NCBI GenBank assembly: GCA_009845905.1
Contig: VXYS01000009.1
Location: 124,001 to 188,000, forward strand
Source of the DNA: Gammaproteobacteria bacterium
GTDB lineage: Bacteria; Pseudomonadota; Gammaproteobacteria; Steroidobacterales; Foliamicaceae
DNA length: 64,000 nucleotides
Reading direction: 5' to 3'
The position numbers were made by a program, and so were the translations under genes. This document shows positions 37,770 to 45,527 of this stretch, piece after piece (position 1 is the first letter of the stretch; the number at the start of each line of letters is the position of its first letter). The notes beneath the pieces were generated by a model. That model did no database searches. It saw only the letters and a list, made by a program, of their open reading frames with translations, and was not told where the DNA came from.

Positions 37770-38978
37770 TTATTCGTGGCGCAGGGCTTCGATGGGGTCG
37801 AGGGTTGAGGCGCGGCGGGCGGGCCACAGGCCGAAGACGATGCCGATCAACAGGCTGCAGCCCAGCCCCACTCCGATCGATTCCGCCGCAACGACGGTCT
37901 GCCAGCTGAAGAACCGCGCCAGCAGTTCCGACGCGCCCCAGCCGGCGGCCACGCCCAGCAGGCCGCCGAGCAGGCACAGCAGCGAGGACTCGACCAGGAT
38001 CTGAGACATGATCGCCCCGCCGGTCGCGCCGATCGCCCGGCGCACGCCGATTTCGCGGGTACGTTCGGCCACCGTGACCAGCATGATGTTCATGATTCCG
38101 ATTCCGCCCACCACCAGGCTGACTCCCGCGATGGCCGGAAGCAACAGGGCGAAGATGCGCGTGGTTTCCTCGCGGACCTCCAGGAACTGCTTGCGGTCGA
38201 GGATCCCGAAATCGTTGTCCTCGCCCGGCCGGATCCGGTGCTCGCGGCGCATGATGCGCTCCACGTCCACCAGCGCCTGCTCGACCGCCGAACCCCGGCG
38301 TATCTGCACGTCTATGCTTTCGAGCCGGTCGCTGCCGGTCACCCGGTACTGCGCCGTGGACAGCGGCACCAGCACGTCGTCATTGGGATTCTGCATGCCG
38401 GCCGAGCCGGTCTCCTCCAGGACGCCGATCACGGTGAACGGCACGCCACCCAGCAGCACGCTCTGCCCCAGCAGCGCCTCGGCGGTGGTTTCCAGCTTCC
38501 CGGGAACCTCGCTTCCCACCACGGCGACCCGCAGGCGCGCCTCCTCTTCCCGCGGAACGAACATCCTTCCGGCGGCAATTTCGTAGCGGTGCAGCACGGG
38601 ATACTCCGAGGTGGACCCGATCAGTTCCACGCGTGCGTTGCTGTTGCCGAATTCGAACTGAAGGCGCTGCGTGATCCTGGGCACCACTCTCTCAAGATGA
38701 CGCGCGTCGCTTCGCAGCGCCGCGGCGTCGTCCACGCCCAGGCTGCTGTTCTCCAGCGCCACGCCCCAGAACCGCCGCTGGGAATTGGTGATCGCCAGGA
38801 TGTCGGCCCCCAGCGCCTCCATCTGCTCCTCCACCGCCCGCTGCGCGCCGGTGCCCAGGGATACCATCGTCACTACCGCCGCGACGCCGATGATCATGCC
38901 CAGCATCGTTAGCAGGGCGCGAAACAGGTTGGCGCCGATCGATTCCAGCGCCTGCCGCAGCACGTCAAGGAAGAACAT
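37770..38978 (-). CDS. MacB/FtsX-type ABC transporter permease
   Basis: A 402-residue permease with one N-terminal membrane helix (LLTMLGMIIGVAAVVTMVSL), a large periplasmic MacB-type domain and three C-terminal helices. The ending VTVAERTREIGVRRAIGATG and LWPARRASTLDPIEALRHE are hallmark MacB-family segments. Such permeases act with a separate ATPase and often a membrane-fusion protein; neither gene is adjacent, so it is an orphan or its partners lie elsewhere. Probable roles are lipoprotein, peptide or macrolide export, or envelope signalling. Confidence 0.88.
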   Translation of the reverse strand: MFFLDVLRQALESIGANLFRALLTMLGMIIGVAAVVTMVSLGTGAQRAVEEQMEALGADILAITNSQRRFWGVALENSSLGVDDAAALRSDARHLERVVPRITQRLQFEFGNSNARVELIGSTSEYPVLHRYEIAAGRMFVPREEEARLRVAVVGSEVPGKLETTAEALLGQSVLLGGVPFTVIGVLEETGSAGMQNPNDDVLVPLSTAQYRVTGSDRLESIDVQIRRGSAVEQALVDVERIMRREHRIRPGEDNDFGILDRKQFLEVREETTRIFALLLPAIAGVSLVVGGIGIMNIMLVTVAERTREIGVRRAIGATGGAIMSQILVESSLLCLLGGLLGVAAGWGASELLARFFSWQTVVAAESIGVGLGCSLLIGIVFGLWPARRASTLDPIEALRHE

Positions 38979-39066
38979 CGCCTAAAGAATAGACCATGTC
39001 TCGTATGATCCGCTTTGCGAAATCAACTACGAGGTTTTTTCCGTCGGTTCCTGGGACTACATCATC

Positions 39067-40635
39067 GTGGGCGCCGGTTCGGCCGGCTGCGCCGTTGCCA
39101 ACCGCCTGTCGGCGGATCCGGATACGCGGGTGTTGCTGCTGGAGGCCGGCGGCGTCGACCGTTCGCTGTATATCCGGATGCCGGCTGCGATCATCCGCGC
39201 TATCGGCAATCCCGCGCTGGACTGGTGCTACCGGGCCGAGCCCGATCCCAGCCGCAACGACCGCGTGGACCTGTGGCCGGCCGGCAGGATCCTGGGCGGC
39301 AGCAGTTCGATCAACGGCATGCTGTATGTGCGCGGCGCGGACTACGACTTCGACCGCTGGGCCGCGGAGGGCTGCGCCGGATGGTCTTACGCCGACGTGC
39401 TGCCGTTCTTCAGGCGCATGGAATCCACGCCACTGGGCGATGACGGTATTCGTGGCCGCTCGGGTCCGGTCCGCACCGCGGCGTTGCGCACCACCCACCC
39501 GCTGGCGCACACCTTCGTACAGGCCGCCGTCGAGGCGGGAGTGACGCTCAACGAGGATTACAACGGCCGCGCCCAGGAAGGCGTGGCCTATACCGAAGTG
39601 AATCAGCAGCGAGGCCGCCGCTACAACGCCGCGAGGGCGTATCTGCGCCCCGTGCGCCGGCGCCGGAATCTCGCCATCCGTACGCACAGCTTGTGTCGGC
39701 GGTTGCTGTTCGAGAACGGCCGCTGCGTGGGAGTGGAGTATCGAAGGGGCGACCGTATGCATCGCGCCGATGCCGGGCGCGAGGTGATTCTCTGCGCCGG
39801 CGCGATCGCCTCGCCCAAGCTGCTGATGCTGTCCGGGATCGGCCCGGCGGAGCAACTGCGCGACGCCGGCATCGAAATCGTCAAGGATTCACCGGGCGTG
39901 GGCACGAACCTCCAGGAACACCCCGAGGGCATGGTGGGCATCGACGTGAACGTGCCCACCTACAACACCGAGATCAACAGCTGGAAGGTCGTTCTGCATG
40001 GATTGAACTGGCTGCTGTTCGGGCGCGGCCCGGCCACCAGTCCGTATCCCCACGCGGTGGCCTTCATCCGATCCGCGCCCAGCGAGCCGCGGCCCGACAT
40101 CCAGGTGCAGCTCGGCCCCTATGCCTTCAGCTTCTCGGAAGAAGGCGTGATCCCCTACGACCGGCCGGCCATTTCCGCCGCCATCAATGTTTCCCATCCC
40201 CGCTCGCGCGGCAACGTGCGGCTGCGCAGCGCGGACCCGGACGCGCCGCCGGTCATCTCTCACGCGCTGCTGGACGACGACGACATGGACCGGCTGATCA
40301 GCGGCTGCCGGCAGGTCCGGGAAATACTCGGCGGCCCGGCGTTCGCGCCCTACCGCATCGGCGAGCGGCTGCCCGGTCCGGACGTGCAAAGCGACGACGA
40401 ATGGCGCGACTACCTGCGCCGCACCGCTTTCCTCGGCTACCACCCCGTCGGCACGTGCAAAATGGGCACTGACGCACTCGCGGTCACGCGGCCCGACCTG
40501 GCCGTTCGCGGCGTCGACGGGCTTCGCGTTGCCGACGCTTCGGTGATGCCCAGCCTGACCAGCGGCAACACCAACGCCACCGCGATGATGATCGGGGAAC
40601 GGGCGGCGGATTTCATCCGTCATGGGGCGGCCTGA
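39067..40635 (+). CDS. GMC family FAD oxidoreductase (choline dehydrogenase-like); 5' end disrupted or non-canonical
   Basis: A GMC flavoenzyme of about 530 residues. Family blocks: GAGSAGCAVANRLS, GRILGGSSSINGMLYVRGA, AGREVILCAGAIASPKLLML and the C-terminal YHPVGTCKMG, whose His is catalytic, with DASVMPSLTSGNTNATAMMI. The first in-frame start is GTG at 39067, but this would cut off the beta-strand SWDYIIV, encoded in frame from about 39046 with no ATG, GTG or TTG before it. An ATG at 38996 lies one frame away; one extra T in the T6 run near 39040 would join it. It oxidises an alcohol; a DUF1838 gene follows 33 nt later. Confidence 0.85.
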   Translation: MGAGSAGCAVANRLSADPDTRVLLLEAGGVDRSLYIRMPAAIIRAIGNPALDWCYRAEPDPSRNDRVDLWPAGRILGGSSSINGMLYVRGADYDFDRWAAEGCAGWSYADVLPFFRRMESTPLGDDGIRGRSGPVRTAALRTTHPLAHTFVQAAVEAGVTLNEDYNGRAQEGVAYTEVNQQRGRRYNAARAYLRPVRRRRNLAIRTHSLCRRLLFENGRCVGVEYRRGDRMHRADAGREVILCAGAIASPKLLMLSGIGPAEQLRDAGIEIVKDSPGVGTNLQEHPEGMVGIDVNVPTYNTEINSWKVVLHGLNWLLFGRGPATSPYPHAVAFIRSAPSEPRPDIQVQLGPYAFSFSEEGVIPYDRPAISAAINVSHPRSRGNVRLRSADPDAPPVISHALLDDDDMDRLISGCRQVREILGGPAFAPYRIGERLPGPDVQSDDEWRDYLRRTAFLGYHPVGTCKMGTDALAVTRPDLAVRGVDGLRVADASVMPSLTSGNTNATAMMIGERAADFIRHGAA

Positions 40636-40668
40636 AGGGCGCCGATACAACAAGGGAGAAGACGAACC

Positions 40669-41544
40669 ATGGTAAACAGACGCACTTTCGTTACCGCCGC
40701 GGCGGGCGCGACCGGCTCTCTGCTGGGCGCGCGGGCGCTTGAGGCCGCCGCACCCAAATCGGTCGAGCCGCCGGTCAGCCGGGTCGTCTCCGAGTTCCTC
40801 CATTTCGACGACCCTGTGGAGGAGTTTCGCGCGCAGATGCGCATGGAACGCGACCTCGTCGAGGAACAGGGCACGACCCTGACCTGGTACCACTGGCTGG
40901 TCTTCGTGATCCCCGGTGGACGGCGCCCGGAACCCCTGATCCGCTACGAGGGTATCGAGTTCAGCTATTTCCGCCACCTCGGCGACTACAACTACCGCAT
41001 CCACGCGCACAATATTTCCTTGCCGCGGGACCTCCACACCAACGAGTTCACGGATTCCGTGATCAATCCCATAACGGGCGAGCTCGTGGAGGTGCCGGTG
41101 ACGCCGCTGCTGACCGATCCGGGCACCATCGGAAGCCCGATCGGCTTTCGCAACCTTGCCGGCGACGGATTCGTCCAGACGCCCTACCGCAAGTTCCGGA
41201 TCGAGAACGACCTGATCAAGAAGGACATGGTTCGCAGCGCCCCGCCGGACTGGCCGGCCACGCATATCGAGAATTCCTGCAGCTGGGTTGAATTCGACCT
41301 GTTCGCAAACGAGACCATCACTTCGCTCCCCACCCACTTCTGCGGACACTACGCTTACGAGCATCCCGCCTGGCTGAAGATGCCGGAGGGCATGGGGCAC
41401 CTGGCGGGGTTCTGGGACGGCAAGAAGGTGAATTCCCCATCGGAACTGCCGCGCGAGTTCCTCGACCGCATGGAGCGCGAATACCCGGAACTGCTCGAGC
41501 CGCGCTGGGGCGAGTTCGAACGCCCGATTCCGTTCGACCTTTAG
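40669..41544 (+). CDS. DUF1838 family protein, Tat-exported (paralogue B)
   Basis: A 291-residue protein with an NRRTFVTAAAGATGSLLG twin-arginine leader. It is the most diverged DUF1838 copy: the FYTDLETGE position reads LHTNEFTDSVINPITGELVE, and the C-terminus has LPREFLDRMEREYPELLEP. The ATG has GGGAGAAGACG upstream. It lies 33 nt behind the GMC oxidoreductase on the same strand and should be cotranscribed with it. The mature protein is predicted to be periplasmic. Its function is unknown. The next gene (paralogue C) is convergent, 25 nt away. Confidence 0.75.
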   Translation: MVNRRTFVTAAAGATGSLLGARALEAAAPKSVEPPVSRVVSEFLHFDDPVEEFRAQMRMERDLVEEQGTTLTWYHWLVFVIPGGRRPEPLIRYEGIEFSYFRHLGDYNYRIHAHNISLPRDLHTNEFTDSVINPITGELVEVPVTPLLTDPGTIGSPIGFRNLAGDGFVQTPYRKFRIENDLIKKDMVRSAPPDWPATHIENSCSWVEFDLFANETITSLPTHFCGHYAYEHPAWLKMPEGMGHLAGFWDGKKVNSPSELPREFLDRMEREYPELLEPRWGEFERPIPFDL

Positions 41545-41569
41545 GACGGCCGTCAGGCGCGGCGGCGCG

Positions 41570-42460
41570 TCAGGACTTCAGCAACGCGGCCGGATCTTCG
41601 AGCACGTCGGGGTGATGGGCTGCCGTGAACCGGACGAAATCGTCCGGCATGGCCCCGATATCGAAGACCTTGCCGCCGAAACCGTCCGTCACCGTGTGTC
41701 CGGCCACGCCTGCCATCTCCATCCACGGGCGCCAGGCCGTCGCGATGGCAAAGGAGATCGTCGCGTCCACCTGCGGGGCGTAGGGCTCGGCGAGATCGGC
41801 CGCCCGCGCCTGGTAGGTGATGGACTCCTTGTAGAACATCGATGCCTCGGCGGGATCGTAGGGCGCCACCCGCGTGAACGTGTCGCCGCGGATCCAGACG
41901 TTGCCGCCGAAGGCCAGTGACGGGCGCACCCTCAGGCTGTAGTAGATTTTCGCGTCCGGCGCGATCTGCCTCGCGAGTTCCTCGCTGGTCGTGCTCTCGC
42001 GGCTCCATTCCAGCTCCTCCTCGTTGGCCATCATGATGACGTGCCGGCCCGGACCGCTGCGGTACAGCGGAACGGACACTTCCCTTTCCGTGTAGGGCAT
42101 CCGCAGGGTCTCGAGGATTTCGCCGCTTTCGATGTCCGTGTAGTACGAGATCTCGTAGATCAGGAACTCGTACATGTCGTCGGCCAGCTGCCGGTAGCGG
42201 GTGATCGAGCCGCCCAGGTAGGCGCACAGCGGCAGGGCTTCGCCGTCGACCAGCGTGTAGCGTATTCCGCGCAGCCAGATATAGGCGATGCTCTCGTCCA
42301 GGCTGCCGCGCATCTTCACCAGCGCGCGCAGCAGTTTGGCGGGCGTGCCGAGATCGAGATTGCCGGCGGCGGTTGAGCCGTCGGCCTCCCCGGCGCGAAA
42401 GCCCGCCAGGCCGAATGAGGTCAGCGCCAGCCCCTTGAGGACCTCCCGGCGGTTCTTCAC
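41570..42460 (-). CDS. DUF1838 family protein, Tat-exported (paralogue C)
   Basis: A 296-residue protein with leader MKNRREVLKGLALTSFGLAG (twin Arg at 4-5). DUF1838 signatures are YYTDIESGEILETLRMPYT and TAWRPWMEMAGVAGH, and the C-terminus has MPDDFVRFTAAHHPDVLEDP. Its ATG overlaps the stop of paralogue D (ATGA). The two share RALVKMRG, W/RP WM and the C-terminal HPDVL, so they arose by tandem duplication. It is the last gene of the TonB receptor / hydrolase / beta-lactamase-like / DUF1838 / DUF1838 set. Function unknown. Confidence 0.82.
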   Translation of the reverse strand: MKNRREVLKGLALTSFGLAGFRAGEADGSTAAGNLDLGTPAKLLRALVKMRGSLDESIAYIWLRGIRYTLVDGEALPLCAYLGGSITRYRQLADDMYEFLIYEISYYTDIESGEILETLRMPYTEREVSVPLYRSGPGRHVIMMANEEELEWSRESTTSEELARQIAPDAKIYYSLRVRPSLAFGGNVWIRGDTFTRVAPYDPAEASMFYKESITYQARAADLAEPYAPQVDATISFAIATAWRPWMEMAGVAGHTVTDGFGGKVFDIGAMPDDFVRFTAAHHPDVLEDPAALLKS

Positions 42461-43392
42461 TCGAACCCGCCCAGCGCGGCCTCCGGATCCGCCAGGACGT
42501 CGGGATGCAGCCGCCGGGTATAGGCCAGGAAGTCGTCCGGCAGGTCCTCGATGGACCGGGCCCTGGCGCCGTGGCCGTTCGAGGACGTATGGCCCGGAAC
42601 GTCGCCCATGTACATCCAGGGCCGCCAGCTGGTCATCGCCGAGTAGTTCACCAGCGAATCCACCTGCTTCACGTTCGGATCGAGCACTTCTTTCAGGGGC
42701 GCGGACCAGATCGTGGATTCCTTGTAGAACATGTTGGGAATGTCGCTGTCGGTGGGCCGGACCCGGCCATGCTCTTCATGGCGCAGGAGCAGCGTGCCGT
42801 TCCGTACGTATTCGGGATGTATCGACTTGGTCATCCGTACCGAGGCGGCCGGCGAGAAGGCCCCCTGCGTGGTGCCCTCCTGCGGCTCGAATTCTTCGCT
42901 CTCGTCCAGGCTCACCGCAAATCGTGTTCTCGTGGGGCCGAAGCGGAACGCGGGCACTTCGACCTCGCGGCCGGTGAACGGCATCTTCAGCGCATCGAGC
43001 AGTTCCCAGGTCTCGAAATCGGTGTAGTGGGTGACTTCCAGCACGACGGCCTCGTACAGGTCGTCGGAGACCCGCCGGAACCGGCTGAACGCCGCGGCGA
43101 TAAGCCCGCAAAGCGGTTCGATCCGCCCCTGCGAGATGGAGAATCTCTTCGCCCGCAACCAGCCGATCACGAGTTCCGAGTCCAGATTGCCCCGCATCTT
43201 CACGAGCGCGCGCAAGAGATCCGGTTCCCGGGTGAGGTCCAGTTCCCCGTCCGCGGCAGCGCGCAACGGGAGCATCCCGGGTCCGATCAGGGCGGCGCCG
43301 GCAAGCAGGGATTGGCACAGGCGCCGCCGGGTTGCGGACACGTCCGGCGCGGATTGCGCGAGCGGGCGGAACGGAAGCTTGATGTTGGACAT
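42457..43392 (-). CDS. DUF1838 family protein, Tat-exported (paralogue D)
   Basis: A 311-residue protein with a longer leader and a twin-arginine motif near residue 22 (SATRRRLCQSLLAGAALIGP). DUF1838 signatures: HYTDFETWELLDALKMPFTG, in which the usual Gly of ETGE is Trp, and TSWRPWMYMGDVPGHTSS. It is coupled to paralogue C by an ATGA overlap and begins 9 nt after the stop of the beta-lactamase-like gene, so the four-gene order is firmly cotranscriptional. Predicted periplasmic; function unknown. Confidence 0.82.
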   Translation of the reverse strand: MSNIKLPFRPLAQSAPDVSATRRRLCQSLLAGAALIGPGMLPLRAAADGELDLTREPDLLRALVKMRGNLDSELVIGWLRAKRFSISQGRIEPLCGLIAAAFSRFRRVSDDLYEAVVLEVTHYTDFETWELLDALKMPFTGREVEVPAFRFGPTRTRFAVSLDESEEFEPQEGTTQGAFSPAASVRMTKSIHPEYVRNGTLLLRHEEHGRVRPTDSDIPNMFYKESTIWSAPLKEVLDPNVKQVDSLVNYSAMTSWRPWMYMGDVPGHTSSNGHGARARSIEDLPDDFLAYTRRLHPDVLADPEAALGGFE

Positions 43393-43401
43393 TGCGTTTC
43401 C

Positions 43402-44574
43402 TCAGTCGTCGAGGCCGGCCAGGATCAGGTTGGGCAGCGTGGAAGTCAGCCAGTCGGGATGGAAATAACCGAGCCGCAGGATCACCAATTCCTCGTCCGG
43501 GATCACATACATCGTGCGAAAGCCGCCTCCTTCCAGGAAGAAGACGCCGTCGGCTTCGATGGGCGGCCCGTGCGGCGCGGCCTGTTCGCGGTCCTGTACA
43601 TACCGGCGCCCGGTTCCGGGCGGGTTGCCCACCCAGATCTGGTAACCGTAGTTCGGATAGACGCCCGAACCTGTCGTCATCTCCTCCACCCAGCCCTCCG
43701 GCCAGAGCCGGCGGTCCGCCAAGCGGCCACCGGCCGCCAGCGCCGCACCGTAGCGCAACCAGTCCCTGGGCGTGGCGCGGTAGCAGCAGTAGACCGCGGG
43801 CATGCCGCCGGGCCGGTCCATGTAGATCTGCGCCGGACCAGCGCCCAGCGGGGCCCACAGCCTGCTGTTCAGATAGTCCTCGTAGGACTCGCCCGTTGCG
43901 GACTCCAGCACCGCTCCCAGCAGCTGGGCGTTGGCGTTGGAGAAAGCGAAGAACTCGCCCGGCACGTTTTCGAGATCGAATTCCAGCGCCGCGGCGCGAA
44001 AGTCGGAGCCCAGCGATATGCGGGCGTTCTTGGCGTAGGGATCCGGATCGCCGGCCAGCGGCGGGTTCTCGAGCCCGCTGAGGTTCCCCAGCAACTGGCG
44101 GACCGTGATCCGCCCGCGTTCGTCGTCGCTCCATTCCGGCAGATAGCGGCCTACGGGATCGTCCAGCGATTCGATGGCCCCTTCCTGTATCGCGATCGCC
44201 ACCAGCGGGGGAAGCAAGGATCGGGTCATCGCGCGGCCCGTGAACAAAGTTTCGGGGCCGATGTCTTGCCAGTAACGCTCAAGCTGCACCAGGCCCCGGT
44301 GCAGCACCAAAAGCGCAACGCTGTTGTGTTGTTCCGCCCATGCCGCCGCCGCTTCCAAAGCGTCGGGTGCAATCGTGAGTTCCGCTCCGCCGGCCGCCGG
44401 GAAGAATTCTCCGGGACTGCCGGGAACCTCCACGACCGGCTGATAATAGCTCGCCGGCCACTCGCCGGGGTCCTCCGGCAGCGTGTACCAGCGGTACCAG
44501 AACCGCCAGTCAACGAACAGCGCCGCCGCCAGCACGGCGGCGGCGATGGCGAAGAAAACGGCTACGCGGCGCAT
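43402..44574 (-). CDS. Beta-lactamase-related protein with a degenerate catalytic motif
   Basis: A 390-residue protein with an N-terminal membrane anchor (VAVFFAIAAAVLAAALFVDW) and a class C beta-lactamase/esterase-like fold, related to the N-terminal half of the 24735-26924 fusion (compare AIQEGAIESLDDPVGRYLPE and MDRPGGMPAVYCCYRATPRD). The expected Ser-x-x-Lys reads Ala115-Met-Thr-Arg118 (codons GCG ATG ACC CGA), so both nucleophile and general base are missing. It is probably catalytically inactive or has another role such as binding. ATG at 44572-44574 follows GGGAG. It lies between the hydrolase gene and DUF1838 paralogue D. Confidence 0.8.
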   Translation of the reverse strand: MRRVAVFFAIAAAVLAAALFVDWRFWYRWYTLPEDPGEWPASYYQPVVEVPGSPGEFFPAAGGAELTIAPDALEAAAAWAEQHNSVALLVLHRGLVQLERYWQDIGPETLFTGRAMTRSLLPPLVAIAIQEGAIESLDDPVGRYLPEWSDDERGRITVRQLLGNLSGLENPPLAGDPDPYAKNARISLGSDFRAAALEFDLENVPGEFFAFSNANAQLLGAVLESATGESYEDYLNSRLWAPLGAGPAQIYMDRPGGMPAVYCCYRATPRDWLRYGAALAAGGRLADRRLWPEGWVEEMTTGSGVYPNYGYQIWVGNPPGTGRRYVQDREQAAPHGPPIEADGVFFLEGGGFRTMYVIPDEELVILRLGYFHPDWLTSTLPNLILAGLDD

Positions 44575-44602
44575 CCCGATCTGCTCCCGAACAGTGGAGG
44601 GA

Positions 44603-45490
44603 TCAGGGTACAGCAGTGGAGCGTATTTGTTCGGCGAAGCGGCGCAGTTGGTCGTTGAAGCGTTGCGGCTGTTCGAGGAACACCGAGTGCCCGGCCCCTT
44701 CGTACACGGTGAGGCTGACGTTCCCGCGGCTTGCCGCGAGTTCGGCGGCGTCTTCAAGCTGGAAGGGATTGTCCTCCGCACCCAGCGCAAACAGCACCGG
44801 CAAGGTAAGTCGTTCCACCAGGTCCTGGTTGTCCAGGCTCCGATTCACCATCGCGCGGCGCACATAGGATGGCACCATCAGTCCGAGCGACCGGAACAAC
44901 TCCCGCTCGCGCTCGGGCAAGGGCGACGCGGTAAGTAGATCGATCACCCGTTCGCCGGCGCGGATGTTGTCGGCCAGGTCCCGGCTTTGCTGCAGCACGC
45001 GAATCTCCCCGAGCTCCGCCATGTCCGGGTCCTCCGTTCCGGGCATCCGCAGCGGCATCAGGCCGCCCTGGCCGCCGGTGAAAATGATCCCGGCGATGCC
45101 GCCGATGCCGTGCTCGCGGATATAGTCCATCGCGATCATCGTGCCGTACGACCAGGCGACGACCACCGGCCGTTCAATGCCCGTGGCCGAGACCACGGCG
45201 GCGACGTCCTCGGCCCAGACCGTGTGCTCCGTGTAGTCTTCCGCGGCCCACGGCTTGCCGGACGCGCCATGGCCCCTCAAGTCGAAGGTAACAAGGTAGT
45301 TGTCCTCGGCCAGGTCGGAATTGAGTTGATGGACGAAGCTGTAGTGGCTTTGACCGAAGCCGTGAATCAACAGGATCGGGGGCGAGGCCGTATCGCCCGC
45401 CGTGACGACGTTCAGCGGGACACCGCCCGCGCCTTCGACGGTACGGTAGTCCCAGTCCGCGGGCGAGCGCTGCGGAAGCAGCGCCGCCAC
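44603..45490 (-). CDS. Alpha/beta-fold hydrolase
   Basis: A hydrolase of about 295 residues: oxyanion-hole segment ILLIHGFGQSHYSF, FDLRGHGASGKP, nucleophile elbow AWSYG (Ser) and a late GAGHSVFLEQPQRF with the catalytic His. The first standard start is GTG at 45490, but codons just upstream in frame encode LPRFLPLVALL joined to VAALLP, a plausible signal peptide without an ATG, GTG or TTG. A start from a rarer codon in the 37-nt gap after the TonB receptor gene is possible, making it periplasmic. Typical activities are esterase or epoxide hydrolase. Confidence 0.83.
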   Translation of the reverse strand: MAALLPQRSPADWDYRTVEGAGGVPLNVVTAGDTASPPILLIHGFGQSHYSFVHQLNSDLAEDNYLVTFDLRGHGASGKPWAAEDYTEHTVWAEDVAAVVSATGIERPVVVAWSYGTMIAMDYIREHGIGGIAGIIFTGGQGGLMPLRMPGTEDPDMAELGEIRVLQQSRDLADNIRAGERVIDLLTASPLPERERELFRSLGLMVPSYVRRAMVNRSLDNQDLVERLTLPVLFALGAEDNPFQLEDAAELAASRGNVSLTVYEGAGHSVFLEQPQRFNDQLRRFAEQIRSTAVP

Positions 45491-45527
45491 CAGCAGGGCA
45501 ACGAGCGGCAGGAACCTTGGCAGGATT

